Positions 24,017 to 34,250 of a stretch of DNA of 64,000 nt are shown one piece after another. The stretch spans positions 4,562,170 to 4,626,169 of the forward strand of contig CM037830.1 of the NCBI GenBank assembly GCA_021234535.1, written 5' to 3'. The DNA comes from Stichopus chloronotus (lineage: Eukaryota; Echinodermata; Holothuroidea; Aspidochirotida; Stichopodidae). Both the position numbers and the translations under genes were made by a program. The notes beneath the pieces were generated by a model. The model worked only from the letters and a program-made list of their open reading frames with translations, did no database searches and was not told the origin of the DNA. Position 1 is the stretch's first letter. Each line of letters starts with the position of its first letter.

Positions 24017-25211
24017 CTGACGGATTATTTCATCATGTGCAAGGGTCAAAGTACAACATATTCCATTGATTTCCAAAGAGAAAGCTCAACAAACTGCCAG
24101 ATGTTTAAGGACATGACAACACACTCCCCAACTACACTTACTGTTTTTTATAAGCTTGCTCCAAAGGTGACAATCTTCTTGGCAGCTTCAAACAAACCTG
24201 AAAATTTCAAGTCTGGGCAGGGCTACATGCTGATTTGGTGAATCATAAGATTCCAACCTGTTCTAGAGTGTTACTTCACCATTTGTCAATACAACTATGT
24301 ATCAACTGTCTAAGGGACAAGGGCCCAGATCTTCAATGTCCCATGTTCAGTGAAACTACAGGTAAAATGAGGCAAATCTATTCGACACTAAGGGTTGAAG
24401 GTTTGCTTTGTATCTAGACAAGCAAGAGAACATCAAGTTCATCAACAAGCAATTTAAACAAAACAAAGATGCTCCCTTTGTCTTATCTGTTGAATTAGTA
24501 TCAGATTCATTAGGTCATAATTGTCAAAATGACAAAATGATAGTCTCGGTGGTCAGACCCAAGAAGATGGACCTTAATAATTTACAACTGGCAACAAGTA
24601 GGCAATCGACACTGAGTTGCAAATCTCATCCCTATTATTTTTCATGATCATTCGATACCCATTATTTCATGTGCAGTGAGCTTTGTTTTATTTTCATCAG
24701 TGATTCAGATTGCTTGTTGTGGACAGAAGTGCTGAATATTCAAGTTTGTTAATGATAAGCACTGCAGTTCACAGCGTATGCGTCAAACGACACAAATACA
24801 GACATGCGCACGCAAATCTGCCTAGAAATCGAGTGTGCGTCAAAAGTATTCAGAGAAATGTGTGCGTGTCAAAGTATTCCTTAGTTCCGCACGCGCCGTC
24901 ACTCTGGATGTTTTGAATGCCCTGAAAAACACGTTGTGCGTGCTTTAATGTCATCTTCACAGTGCGTAAACACCTCAAGTTCTTGAACAACTATACTGTG
25001 TATCAGACACATATATATATGCTGCAAATGATACAGAGTGAAAGTATTACAACCGTATGGAAAATGACAATGCTACCAGACATTATCACTCAGCCTAAAA
25101 CATGGTTGCATAGGTTGAAATACGACACATTCATGGAAAGGCAAATATGTTAAAGTCATGTTGACACCATACACTGCCAGCATCTAACATACTGTATTAC
25201 GCACTATAGTA
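24017..25211. other. Non-coding stretch
   Basis: A short direct repeat, GTGTGCGTCAAAAGTATTC and GTGTGCGTGTCAAAGTATTC, lies at about 24,832-24,880 in a locally CpG-rich patch. Nothing else was recognised. Confidence 0.4.
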
Positions 25212-25850
25212 ACAGTGATGTAACCTTGACCTATGACATCATCAGTCAAGCAGACACTACACCTCATACCCAGGTACCTACAGACAACTTTGAAATTCCT
25301 CCAACTTACTATCTAGGAGGAGAGCATGACTGCCAATTTGGTTTTTAATCACTAAACCTTTGACATGGTGACGTCAACACTATTTTAGAAAAATCTTGTA
25401 TCGTCTACTTTCAATATATGGCACTTCTGTAATTCTAGGATATTCACATACAGATAATGCTGAAAATGTGTTTTTCGCTTTCATGACCTATCACCTTTGA
25501 TCTATGATGTCATAGGTCGGGTGGACACTATCCGTCAATAACGGCACACCCAGGCAGCTACCCACTAAGTTTGGAGTTTATCGGACTTACTGTCTAGAAG
25601 GAGATTGTGACACACTTTTTAGAGCATTTTTGCCTATTTGAACTTTAATTACGTGACCGTTGACCTGGTGCCATCAATATTTTTAAAAAAATTTTTGTAT
25701 TGTCTACTTTCCATAATCGGTAATTTTATAACTCTAGGATATTCACGCATTGAGATAATGTGTTTTTCATTTTTGTGATCTTTGAACTATGACATCAGCG
25801 GTTGAGCAGACACTACACCTTGTACCCAGGGGACTACCCCTGAAATTTTG
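25212..25850 (+). repeat. ~270-290-bp tandem repeat, about 2.3 copies
   Basis: Three unit starts, TTGACCTATGACATCATC at about 25,225, TTGATCTATGATGTCATA at about 25,498 and TTGAACTATGACATCAGC at about 25,783, are each followed by GCAGACACTACACC-like and ACCCAGGTACCTAC-like words. Within units, CTAGGAGGAGA, TTGTATYGTCTACTTTC and CTAGGATATTCAC recur in the same order. Every unit start carries a CRE/AP-1-like TGACATCA or TGATGTCA core. Confidence 0.75.
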
Positions 25851-26894
25851 AATATGGGTGTTTGCTATTTGAATTTTGTTGCTCAGAATATATTTTTCAT
25901 TCCTGATTGATGGGTAAGCTCAACCCAGAACCCAGAATACAATGATGACATCAACAGGGCATCTTCTCTTTCCCTTGACAGCTGCAGTTGAAATGTCCCA
26001 CATAAATACAGAGCAGAGAAAATGGAGTATGCCAGCACTGTTTTACCCAAAACATTGGCAGAGATAGAGAATGGTTTTGACTGTTCCTTGTTCAGACTAC
26101 TTTACAATGTCAGATACTCTCATACATTATCACAACTACAGTTGTAATCTATCACCTTGCCCTATTATTAAACACCTTGCAAGCCATTCTAGAGCTACTT
26201 TACTGTATGTTTTGTACTTTTGTAATCTATTACTCTAGACTTTTTCAATGGGCTAGGGGAAGTTTGGCTAAATATCGTACCGAGACCGCACAATGTTTTT
26301 CACAGTCAGAGAACCATTGGGCATGGGGGGCAGTGGTCAAGTTTTAACTTGGGATCCTGTAGCTGGGTCACCCTCCCTCCTCTGCCCTTCCACTGCTTCT
26401 ACCACTATCATCGAAATTGCTGTCCCCACCTAATTTTACAGCTTGTTAATGTTCCAACATATCTGTATTATGCAGTGTTCAGTTCAGTGATTGACAGATA
26501 TAAACACGATTCCTCTGGCGGACAAGGAACCACAATAAATTGTTGTAAATATTCATTCACCTACACAATAATATTTGCAGTCTTATGCAAGATTCTTCAA
26601 AGGATGAACTGATTTACAGTTTTCTTGTGGCAGTTAGTGATGTATTCACATTTAATTTTTTTAACCCCAACAAAGTCTTTTTTTACACTGAAAGTAAATT
26701 TATTGGTGTAAAAAAAAGGACACTGTTTCTCTGGCATTTTCAAATTTTGCTGTGCAAATTAGTATTTTTTTCCTAGTATGTGGGGAGATGTTCCTACTTC
26801 ACAAGTAACAAGAAAGACAAATGAATGCCACCATATTCCTATCTCTTTTAATACTTAACTTGGGAACTGGACTTTTTTACCCCATCTTAGTATA
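25851..26894. other. Non-coding stretch
   Basis: No exon or organised repeat was recognised. Confidence 0.4.
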
Positions 26895-27195
26895 CTGTGT
26901 TCACAAGGTTTTCACAATTTGACCCCTGTTGACATCATATGAACTTTGAGCTCCACCAAAAACAAAGGGGTTATTGTACTCAATGTGGTACACCTATGTG
27001 CTACATATCGTGTTTACAAGGTTTCACAATTTGACCAAATTGGCCAAAAATGACCTTTGACCACCACCAAAAACGATAGCATTCTTATACTCAATGTGGT
27101 ACACCTATGGGCTAGATTAAGATCTGTTCAAGCTGCCTTTCTTGAGATATCGTGTCTGCAAGGCAGGCGTCACACAAACACACACACATACACCG
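26895..27195 (+). repeat. Two monomers of the ~145-bp family ending in (CA)n
   Basis: TTTCACAATTTGACCC and GTTTCACAATTTGACCA start two units about 112 bp apart, each with CACCAAAAACRA, ACTCAATGTGGTACACCTAT and TGAGATATCGTGT-like words. TGACCTTTGACCA at 27,051-27,063 is a near-perfect DR1. The copy ends in a CA-rich run at 27,172-27,192, like those at 2,165 and 13,150. Confidence 0.75.
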
Positions 27196-27768
27196 CCGTG
27201 TGATTACAAAGGTTACAATTTCATCAAAACCAAAAAGGACTATTGACATAGAGGAGATGTCACTGCAGCATGATTTGATCAAATTCTTTGGTATTTTTAC
27301 CAGGTATTCGATCGACGATGGCAGAAAGCGGTTCTGAAATTGATACCCGGTTAAAAAGTTTCACTGACTTTCACAATATTGGACGTGTGAAAAAAATTCA
27401 GCATGTATTCTTAACCCTTTCACAGCCAGTGTGCATTACTTGGACACCACCATTTTCACGACAACTACATAAAGTAGAACATTGATTACATTGATTAATT
27501 TTAGGTAATAATGCGTAGGTGGATGTAAACTGAAACTTTTCAGGATGCGTAATATTATGTAAGTGGCTGCGAAAGGGTTAACAAGTAATGAGCATTGCCA
27601 TGACTGGACATAAGAAACATAACAATATATGATCAGTACAAAGCAAAATGTCATATTATGATGTAACCTAACCGAAGTTGTATGATCAGGTACAAGTACC
27701 CAACCGGCCATTGACTGCCAGTGCCCTGGTCCAAATTTTGGACTCCTGCTAACACTAATAATTCTTAC
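27196..27768 (-). other. Probable intron, downstream of exon 3
   Basis: The open frame seen here on the minus strand is read-through past the exon donor. No further feature was seen. Confidence 0.5.
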
Positions 27769-27870
27769 CAATGAACTGCTGCTGTTACTTGTAGACAAAC
27801 CAGGAAGGTCAACTTCATCCATGTCAGCATCAAAGCATTCATCTCTGGCCTTTCTCTTACGTGTTCTTCT
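27769..27870 (-). CDS. Exon 3 of basic nuclear-type protein
   Basis: A 102-base exon lies between TATTTTGCAG/ and /GTAAGAATT on the minus strand. It is 34 codons in phase 0, starting RRTRKRKARDECFDADMDEV and ending with a serine run, STSNSSSSL. The RRTRKRKAR cluster is a good basic nuclear-localisation-type signal, followed by an acidic stretch. It joins in frame to the exon at 28,947-29,043, which ends in phase 0. The product is unnamed. Confidence 0.75.
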
Positions 27871-28946
27871 CTGCAAAATATGTAAATAGTGGTAATATTA
27901 AAAAATTACCCTACTCAGTTCCAACTTATGGAATTGATGGAAAACATAGTTCTCTCCAGCACTTAAATGAAACAAAGAAAGAAAAGTTGGTAACGTTAAC
28001 GCTACTGTAGCCTCACAGTAAATGACAACTCAACGAAGCCCTTTAAACAAATTGAAGATTGAATCCCAGTGCTGTAAGTAAGTGTCTGAGACTGAAAAAC
28101 AGTTGAGAATCTATTTAACATTTCTGTGAGCAACATGAACTCTATGAGTAACATGAACTCTGCAACTAACAAACAGTCCGCTGTTCTTTCACAGGTGGTG
28201 TAATATGCTTGTAACCTCCGAGGTGGTTAGGCTAATTTGCTACACATCTATCTTTATTAGGATATCACTGTATTAAATTTACGGAAGACTTTTGTACTTG
28301 AACAGTTTTTTATGCAATAAGTTTTGGTACATTTCAACTTCAGAAATGCTTGCAATGTTGTTTGGTTTACATGAAATATGCAACATTTCATGGAGCTTCT
28401 AAGTTTTGAAACAATATCGAATGATTTCTTTTGTTCAAACTTTTCTCATGCTGAAGTGGTTTTCATTACAAGGATTATATATCGCAGCATGCTTTTGTAC
28501 ATGCCCAGGGCAATTGTTACAGGAGTGCTGGAAAGTCACAGAAAATTGCAATTGCCGTTTATGTCTGGAACGGAAATTCAATGAAACTGGAAGTTGAAAA
28601 TGAAAAACATGAATTTGAGAAGTGGAAAACTGAATTTCATGTTTCTTGACAGGGAAAATTGGGGGGTTTCCTTAACCTTCCGGGACATAGTCCTCCTTGC
28701 GACACTGTTCGATCACACTTTCCTACAAATTCCTGTTACAGCTGCAAATGATACTAGCAGCCATTTGATGTAAGAGGAAGACACGAGGGATACTTTGCAA
28801 ATTGCTTCTAATGCTAGATTATTTTGGTGGGTAGGAAATAGGAAAGGATCTCTGTTTTGCTTCATTACAGACACAAAAGTGACAGTTACTACGAGAAGTC
28901 AGCCTAGAGATGGTTGTAACTTGTGGATTTTAATGAGCGATCAAAC
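27871..28946 (-). other. Intron 2 of the minus-strand gene (inferred)
   Basis: About 1.08 kb between phase-compatible exons; no repeats recognised. Confidence 0.6.
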
Positions 28947-29043
28947 CTTTTCACTGGTCATTGCATAGCCGCCAACTTGATCCAGTCCACACATAGAAAT
29001 AGAGTGACTCAATCCTGAAAAATCTGCAGCTTTTGGTTTCGTT
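28947..29043 (-). CDS. Exon 2 of basic nuclear-type protein
   Basis: A 97-base exon is bounded by TCCTGCAG/ and /GTTTGATC on the minus strand. The first base completes a codon begun in exon 1, and the remaining 32 codons are open, with TKPKAADFSGLSHS followed by ISMCGLDQVGGYAMTSEK. It ends in phase 0, matching exon 3. Exon 1 ends with two bases (TT) before its donor, so the junction codon is TTA (Leu), giving ...NKSKL-TKPKAADF.... This phase agreement across three exons is the best evidence that the gene is real. Confidence 0.7.
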
Positions 29044-30474
29044 CTGCAGGAGAGAAAGGTGCAATGAGTAAAAACACTGAGGGACTCTTTGATAGAACAA
29101 AGAAATTATTCGAACATTCATCATTCATACTTAATCATGCTGATGATACTAGTCTAGCTCCATGCCATGGATGAATCTAAGTTGTGGGTGTGACAAATAC
29201 AATCATGGATGTGACAAATAAGATTTCCAAGCCATTCACTAAGAGGAATGTGCTCCTTGAAAAGTATGTTACATGGTTGTATCAAAATATGAAATAGCAA
29301 TTGAAAAAGAAGCAAGCCAGAACTACATAAAGAAAGATAATCACAGGCATGAAAGCATGAATGCTTGATATTGTTATCTTCATACTTGTAGGATTTACTG
29401 TGCATCCAAAAGATCGGAAACATGTATCTATGAAAAAACAAGGGATTGCTTCTATGTTACTACAATAACAACATGTACAATAACAATGTACAATAACATT
29501 AAACAATGATGCAAATTAACATAATTGCTCACAATCAAGTGCATAAAATAGTTTTCTTAGTTCATTTGCAAGCATATTTTGCTATGGTATTGTAAAAATT
29601 AAGTTTGATCATAAGGTTCAGAACTTAAGATTAGCAGAACACAGTCCGGCTGGTGAATTACTCTGGTAGATATATGGACCTTCAATCAGATCATTGGCCT
29701 AATACTTCAGTCAGTTTAAACTTGGTAACTGATAGTTATTTATTATTTGTTGATGAACCAAGTAGAGACAAAGTTGGCAATTTGGCATTTCAACGATAAC
29801 GCATTCTATCCTGTTTAATGTTGATCATTTTCTCATTTAAATCTCTGTTTATGCCATGTGTTACCTGATTTCCATAAAACAATTAGATTCTGAGAATCCA
29901 ATACTTAGTTGACCCCCCCCCCCCCAAAAATAACAATAGGTACATTTTGACATACTCTAAAACCAGCTTCCTCAATTAAATTTGGTAAGTGCCACATGGC
30001 AAAATTACTGTATTTTGATGTAATGCACCACTGATCGCCACCTTGGGAAGGATATAAGCTGAGTCCTTGTGCCCTGGTACCCTTGAAATTTTGGTGTTTC
30101 AGGAAGAGCTCAGACAGAAAATGGAGCAAAGTTCATTCACTTTTCCATGCCAAATATTTCCACAAAATGTCAATAGTAAATGAAAACTTTAAAAGGTAAA
30201 TTTTCTAAGTCTCCAGTGATTTTTGTTTTCAAAAGTTTTTTCAACATCCTTCCAGGAATTTACTTTTGCACCTCTTACAACCATGTTGCACACCTTGTGT
30301 TGTCTTGCTGAACGTTGCCATGTCACTGGCATTAGGAACTGCTCCTCTCTGGGTACAGTATACTATTAAGATTATTGTTAATTGTGTAAATATCATGCAG
30401 ATTTCTCTTCAGCAAGGTTAGTCCAGCCAAGGTCATGGTGCTTGGTAACTGTTCCATTTAAGTGTTAATGTTTT
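29044..30474 (-). other. Intronic sequence
   Basis: No exon was recognised. A 14-base C-run lies at about 29,912-29,925. Confidence 0.5.
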
Positions 30475-31270
30475 AACCTAGCTGCATTTTGTTGACCTCT
30501 TTATCAGTTGACTGCAGTTTTTCTGTGAATGGGTCCCAAGCAGGTACAGCATACTCTAAATGAGGTCTGACTAGTCTGGTATATAGGCAGAAATTGGAAA
30601 AGGCAGAAAGTTTTTCAGAACAATTGAAAGGATTCCTCTTTATGAGGCCATGTGCCCTAATAGCTTTTGCAACCACGTCAGCTTTACACATGCCACATCC
30701 GGTTTCATCTTGAACATGGATACCAAGACAAGGGTTGGAAATGGACTGGTTGTAAAGACCGATCCCCAACTTATAGCTATGCAGGGTAGCAGACCTATCA
30801 GTCCATACGGTATGTATGCATCATATAGCATTTGTTTAGATTACAGCTTATTAGCCACTTGTTTTGCCACAAATGTAAGAGATCCGAATCTACTTGTAGA
30901 TCCTCAGAATGCTGGAGAGATCAGATGACATCGGCAAGAGGTAATCATCGAAGACAGCAAGTAACCAATTCTGACAAGTGTATGCCCAGGTCACAACAAG
31001 AATAGAAAGGGCTCTAAGGTTAAGATCATGCCTAATGGCACACCAGTCCATTCCAGTGAGATAAAAAGATAACCAGCCTTCAAGGACGAGCCTTGATTCC
31101 CTCCCAGCAAGGAAAGCATTTATCCATCTAACTTGTTCTTTGTTTACACCATAGTGGAATACCTAGTTTGTTTAGTCTGACCTAGGGGACAATACCCTTA
31201 CTACAGTTAAGGATAACACCATCCACTTGGTGATGTCTGACAAGGTAACGAGCTAAGTCATCAACTGTTG
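30475..31270 (-). pseudogene. Broken non-LTR retrotransposon reverse transcriptase fragment
   Basis: Read on the minus strand in several frames, the order of reverse-transcriptase landmarks is kept. First, near 31,260-31,190, DDLARYLVRHHQVDG then VILNCSKG matches the usual VDVIxLDFSKAFD region. Next, near 31,135-31,070, comes RWINAFLAGRESRLVLEG. Then comes a weak NKCYMMH-like segment. Finally, near 30,660-30,500, FSNFCLYTRLVRPHLEYAVP then AWDPFTEKLQ matches the C-terminal LVRPxLEYAxxxWDP region of the jockey/CR1/L2-like groups. Stops and frameshifts separate these blocks, so it is a dead, 5'-truncated copy. It lies in intron 1 of the minus-strand gene and in the same orientation. The Asp-Asp catalytic box is not readable. 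Confidence 0.8.
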
Positions 31271-33630
31271 TGTTAAATTATGCAAAAAGTGGACTGATAT
31301 GACAGTAATTACTGCATAGAGGTTTAACCTAGGTTATGCCCTACACCCCATACTGGAATGCTTGAAATTTCCATGCCAAAGTGTAATGTCAGTTGTTGAA
31401 ATTTTCATTTGTATGCTGCATCTGGCGTTGGCAAACCACCAGCGGGGGTGGGTCAATGTCAGAGATCTATGCCAAACTGAGTGAGTGACTGGGAGTAAGA
31501 TGTAAGAAAGTGACCCATGACGAGTGCAGAGCACAAAGTCTCTTGGTGTCAGCTGGGTCGGACCACCTTAAGGGCCTGGAAGCTCTGAACTGCTAGAGGC
31601 ATTTTGGTGCAATCTGATTGTCACTTGGTACCCTTTTATGCTAAAGCTGATGACCATAAATTTGGGAAAGATTTCTTGTAACTTAGTCATATAAGAGCAT
31701 CAAAACCAACTTACACTTATAGCTCTCATGGTCTTTCCTCGAGCTGACAATTACTCCAGGAATAAATTTTAGACTGCAGACTTAAATCGTGGTTTGTAGA
31801 TAAGTTGTTTAAGAAAAGCATGATACCCTGCTACAGGAAAACTGGCAAAGACAGCAATGAGTACAGAGTTTAGGCATATCAACAACTGATCTGTACATAC
31901 AGTAACTGGATTGGCTGCACGCTGCGTCTCAACAATTACTCAGCCAGTCTCCAGTGTAGCCACTGAAGTGTGTTTCCGCCATGTTGGTTTACTCAAAAAG
32001 GTAGTTTCTAGCAGCCCTAAGGCGGACCCTGGACCCCAGCGGAAGGGACTTTGCACTCGTCATGAGTCTCTTTCTATATATCACTCCTAGCCACTCATTC
32101 ACCTTGGCATCTATGGGTGTGAGACTTGGCATCTCTGCAATGGGGATGGTGTCCCCTTCCTTTGTTTAGTGCTTTTTTTTTTCTGAACTCAGCACGACAG
32201 ATTTTCTGTGCAATTAATGAGAATGGAGTGCTTTCATAGGTACGTATACACAACGTGCATACATAGCACTGAGCAAGCAGACCCACGAGGAAGTGCTTGA
32301 CCTTTGTACCTTCTTAATGTTTACAGTCTTACACCTAGATGCAATGGTAGCGCAACACACCTTTCTGGAAAACATAACATTACACGTAGTAAAAAAATTG
32401 CCACGATCAAGCCATTTTGAAATATGGGGGTGACTTTTATTTTTAACTTTTTTTGCTGCAAATTTCTACTGCCTGTAAATGGTCACATTTATCAAGGATA
32501 AAAAAGTTCCGTACAAATGGCGTGGTCACAACAGGTGGCTGATTTGGAGTGCTCTGAATGTCCCAAATGTTTTGTGCGAGTTAGACTGGGGTTAACATCC
32601 AGAAACCAAACTACAAGTCATCAAATAAATGAGGAAATTGTCAACACGGAAAGGGTAAACACATAAATAGAAGTGGATGTTTTGAAAGTGAAGCGAGCCA
32701 ACCAAAAAGCGGCATTAAGGGGAAGGAAATATCCGAGTGGCAATATTCGTGAATGCAAAAAATTTGCCCCCTATAAATTACAGTTTTAATAAACCATAAA
32801 GTGAGCTATTTTATGTAAGATACAGACATCACCATTTTGGGACAGGTGTTGAGATTTTTGCAGATAAAAACTTTTCTTTGAAACATGCCAGGAATTTCCT
32901 AAATCAAACGTGCAGAGCTGCTTGTACGTAGTACAGCTTGTAATTGACAGTGTATAGTGTTGTCTATGATTCTGTGCAACATTACCACACAAAAGCTTTG
33001 TTTAGTTTTAGTGGGCCTACTTGGCACAGGACTGAACTATAGCTTTTTAGTGAAGAATGTTGCGATTGAGACATTTGTTCTAGTCCTATTGCACATATAG
33101 CGTTATAACTGGCTCAAGTTTCACTCGTTTCTAACATTTTGTAAATGACTCTTCTTCACATTTAAAAAGGTGCCATATATTGCAACAATGCAAATGGCTG
33201 AAGGTTAAGCTTTCATGATTGATTTCTCAAATGTTGTAAGAGTTTTCAGTTATATTTTTTGTGCTCAGCTGCAACAATTTTACCCTTTCAATATGCTAGG
33301 AACCGGACCCACAGGGGGTTCCACCCCTACACAAAAGGTCAGCAGGAAATCGGTAGATTTTCTGTGGGGTTCGCAGGAAATTTACCAAGGTTTTTCAACC
33401 CTGCACACAGCAAACTTTCTAATTGGATTGGATCATGGCCTATGATAGGCCTAGGCCTATAGTATTTGTAAGTCTAGGCCTAGCGTAGGCATGGTGAAAT
33501 AATGTCCTCCTGGATGTACTATTACCATTTCTTAAACAGAAGAGGCCTATTTGACATAAGGCTAACGTTAGGCCAGCCTATGATTGCTACCCGTTGCTGC
33601 GTTAAATTTTAAGTTAGGCGAGGTTATTAC
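31271..33630 (-). other. Intron 1 sequence, otherwise unassigned
   Basis: A strong minus-strand donor (AGT/GTAAGTTGG near 31,705) follows a 29-base open stretch with an acceptor, but including it would break the exon 1/exon 2 phase. TAGGCCTAGGCCTA-type words cluster at 33,451-33,500 and GCTAACGTTAGGCC near 33,560. Confidence 0.45.
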
Positions 33631-34031
33631 AATTTGGATTTATTGAGGTGTGGTCTGGCAAACTCTGGGTATTTCCTTTTCGATTTCAGCTGTGGTCTCT
33701 TAAACTGATGATCTCTGGGTGATTTCCGCTTTCCAGTGGTGATGTTACTTGTGTTTGCCTGTGCCTTTTTCCTTCCAGGTTCACTGACGTTAGTGTCAAA
33801 TTGACACGGTACTTGTCTAATGTTGCTTGGCTCTTTCAGACCAAAGCCTACCGAACTCCCTTTCGATGAAGACTTAACACTAGGCTTCACTCGCTTAGCT
33901 GTATTTCCTCCATTTCCAAAAATTTTATTCACATCATCAACTACCGACATCGAAGCTCTCCTCTTACTTGCAAGTCGAGGAGATCTCCGCGGGCTTACGC
34001 CTGATACTTTATCTGAAGAAAATCCTTTCAT
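33631..34031 (-). CDS. First coding exon of basic nuclear-type protein
   Basis: The frame opens at ATG 34,031 in the context AATAAAATGA and runs 133 codons plus two bases to a GTAATAAC donor. Visible features are MKGFSSDKVSGVSPRRSPRL followed by ASKRRAS, which has two SP/RR motifs typical of proline-directed (CDK-type) phosphosites beside basic residues. Next come VVDDVNKIFGNGG, several serine/lysine-rich segments and a strongly basic C-terminal part (GKRKSPRDHQFKRPQLKSKR). The composition predicts a disordered, DNA- or chromatin-associated nuclear protein. If the donor is not used, the frame stops at TAA one codon later, giving 134 residues. The two bases left by the donor fit exon 2 exactly. 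The long basic low-complexity frame and the promoter motifs upstream suggest a cell-cycle role, but I cannot assign a name. Confidence 0.75.
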
Positions 34032-34250
34032 TTTATTCAAATAGCGCTTGTCCAATGCTGGCTGGTTTGAACTTTGCCACCACCTGTCAATCCGCGACTG
34101 GGTTTATAAACTTGTTTACAAATTCAAATGACAGGAGTGAGTGGCGCCATTTCTGTTCTCTTGTTTTTCTCACCATCTACCCTGGCCTGAGTTAACTCTT
34201 TGAGGGTATGTAACGCTGCTTGATATCGCGGTTTGTGCATCGGAAATAAA
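34032..34250 (-). promoter_or_regulatory. Promoter/5' leader of the minus-strand gene, E2F- and CHR-like motifs
   Basis: Within about 120 bases upstream of the ATG are TTTGAA at 34,066-34,071 (the CHR element consensus), a CCAAT box at 34,053-34,056, TTCAAA near 34,123 and GTGGCGCCATTT at 34,141-34,152, which resembles an E2F site. Several CpGs and CGCG words occur, unlike flanking DNA. CHR plus E2F plus CCAAT is the usual make-up of G2/M or G1/S promoters in animals. The motifs are short, so this is suggestive only. Confidence 0.45.

Noticed and set aside
31705..31733. 29-base minus-strand exon candidate with strong donor GTAAGTTGG
   Set aside because: Its inclusion would destroy the phase agreement between exon 1 and exon 2; possibly a cryptic or alternative exon.
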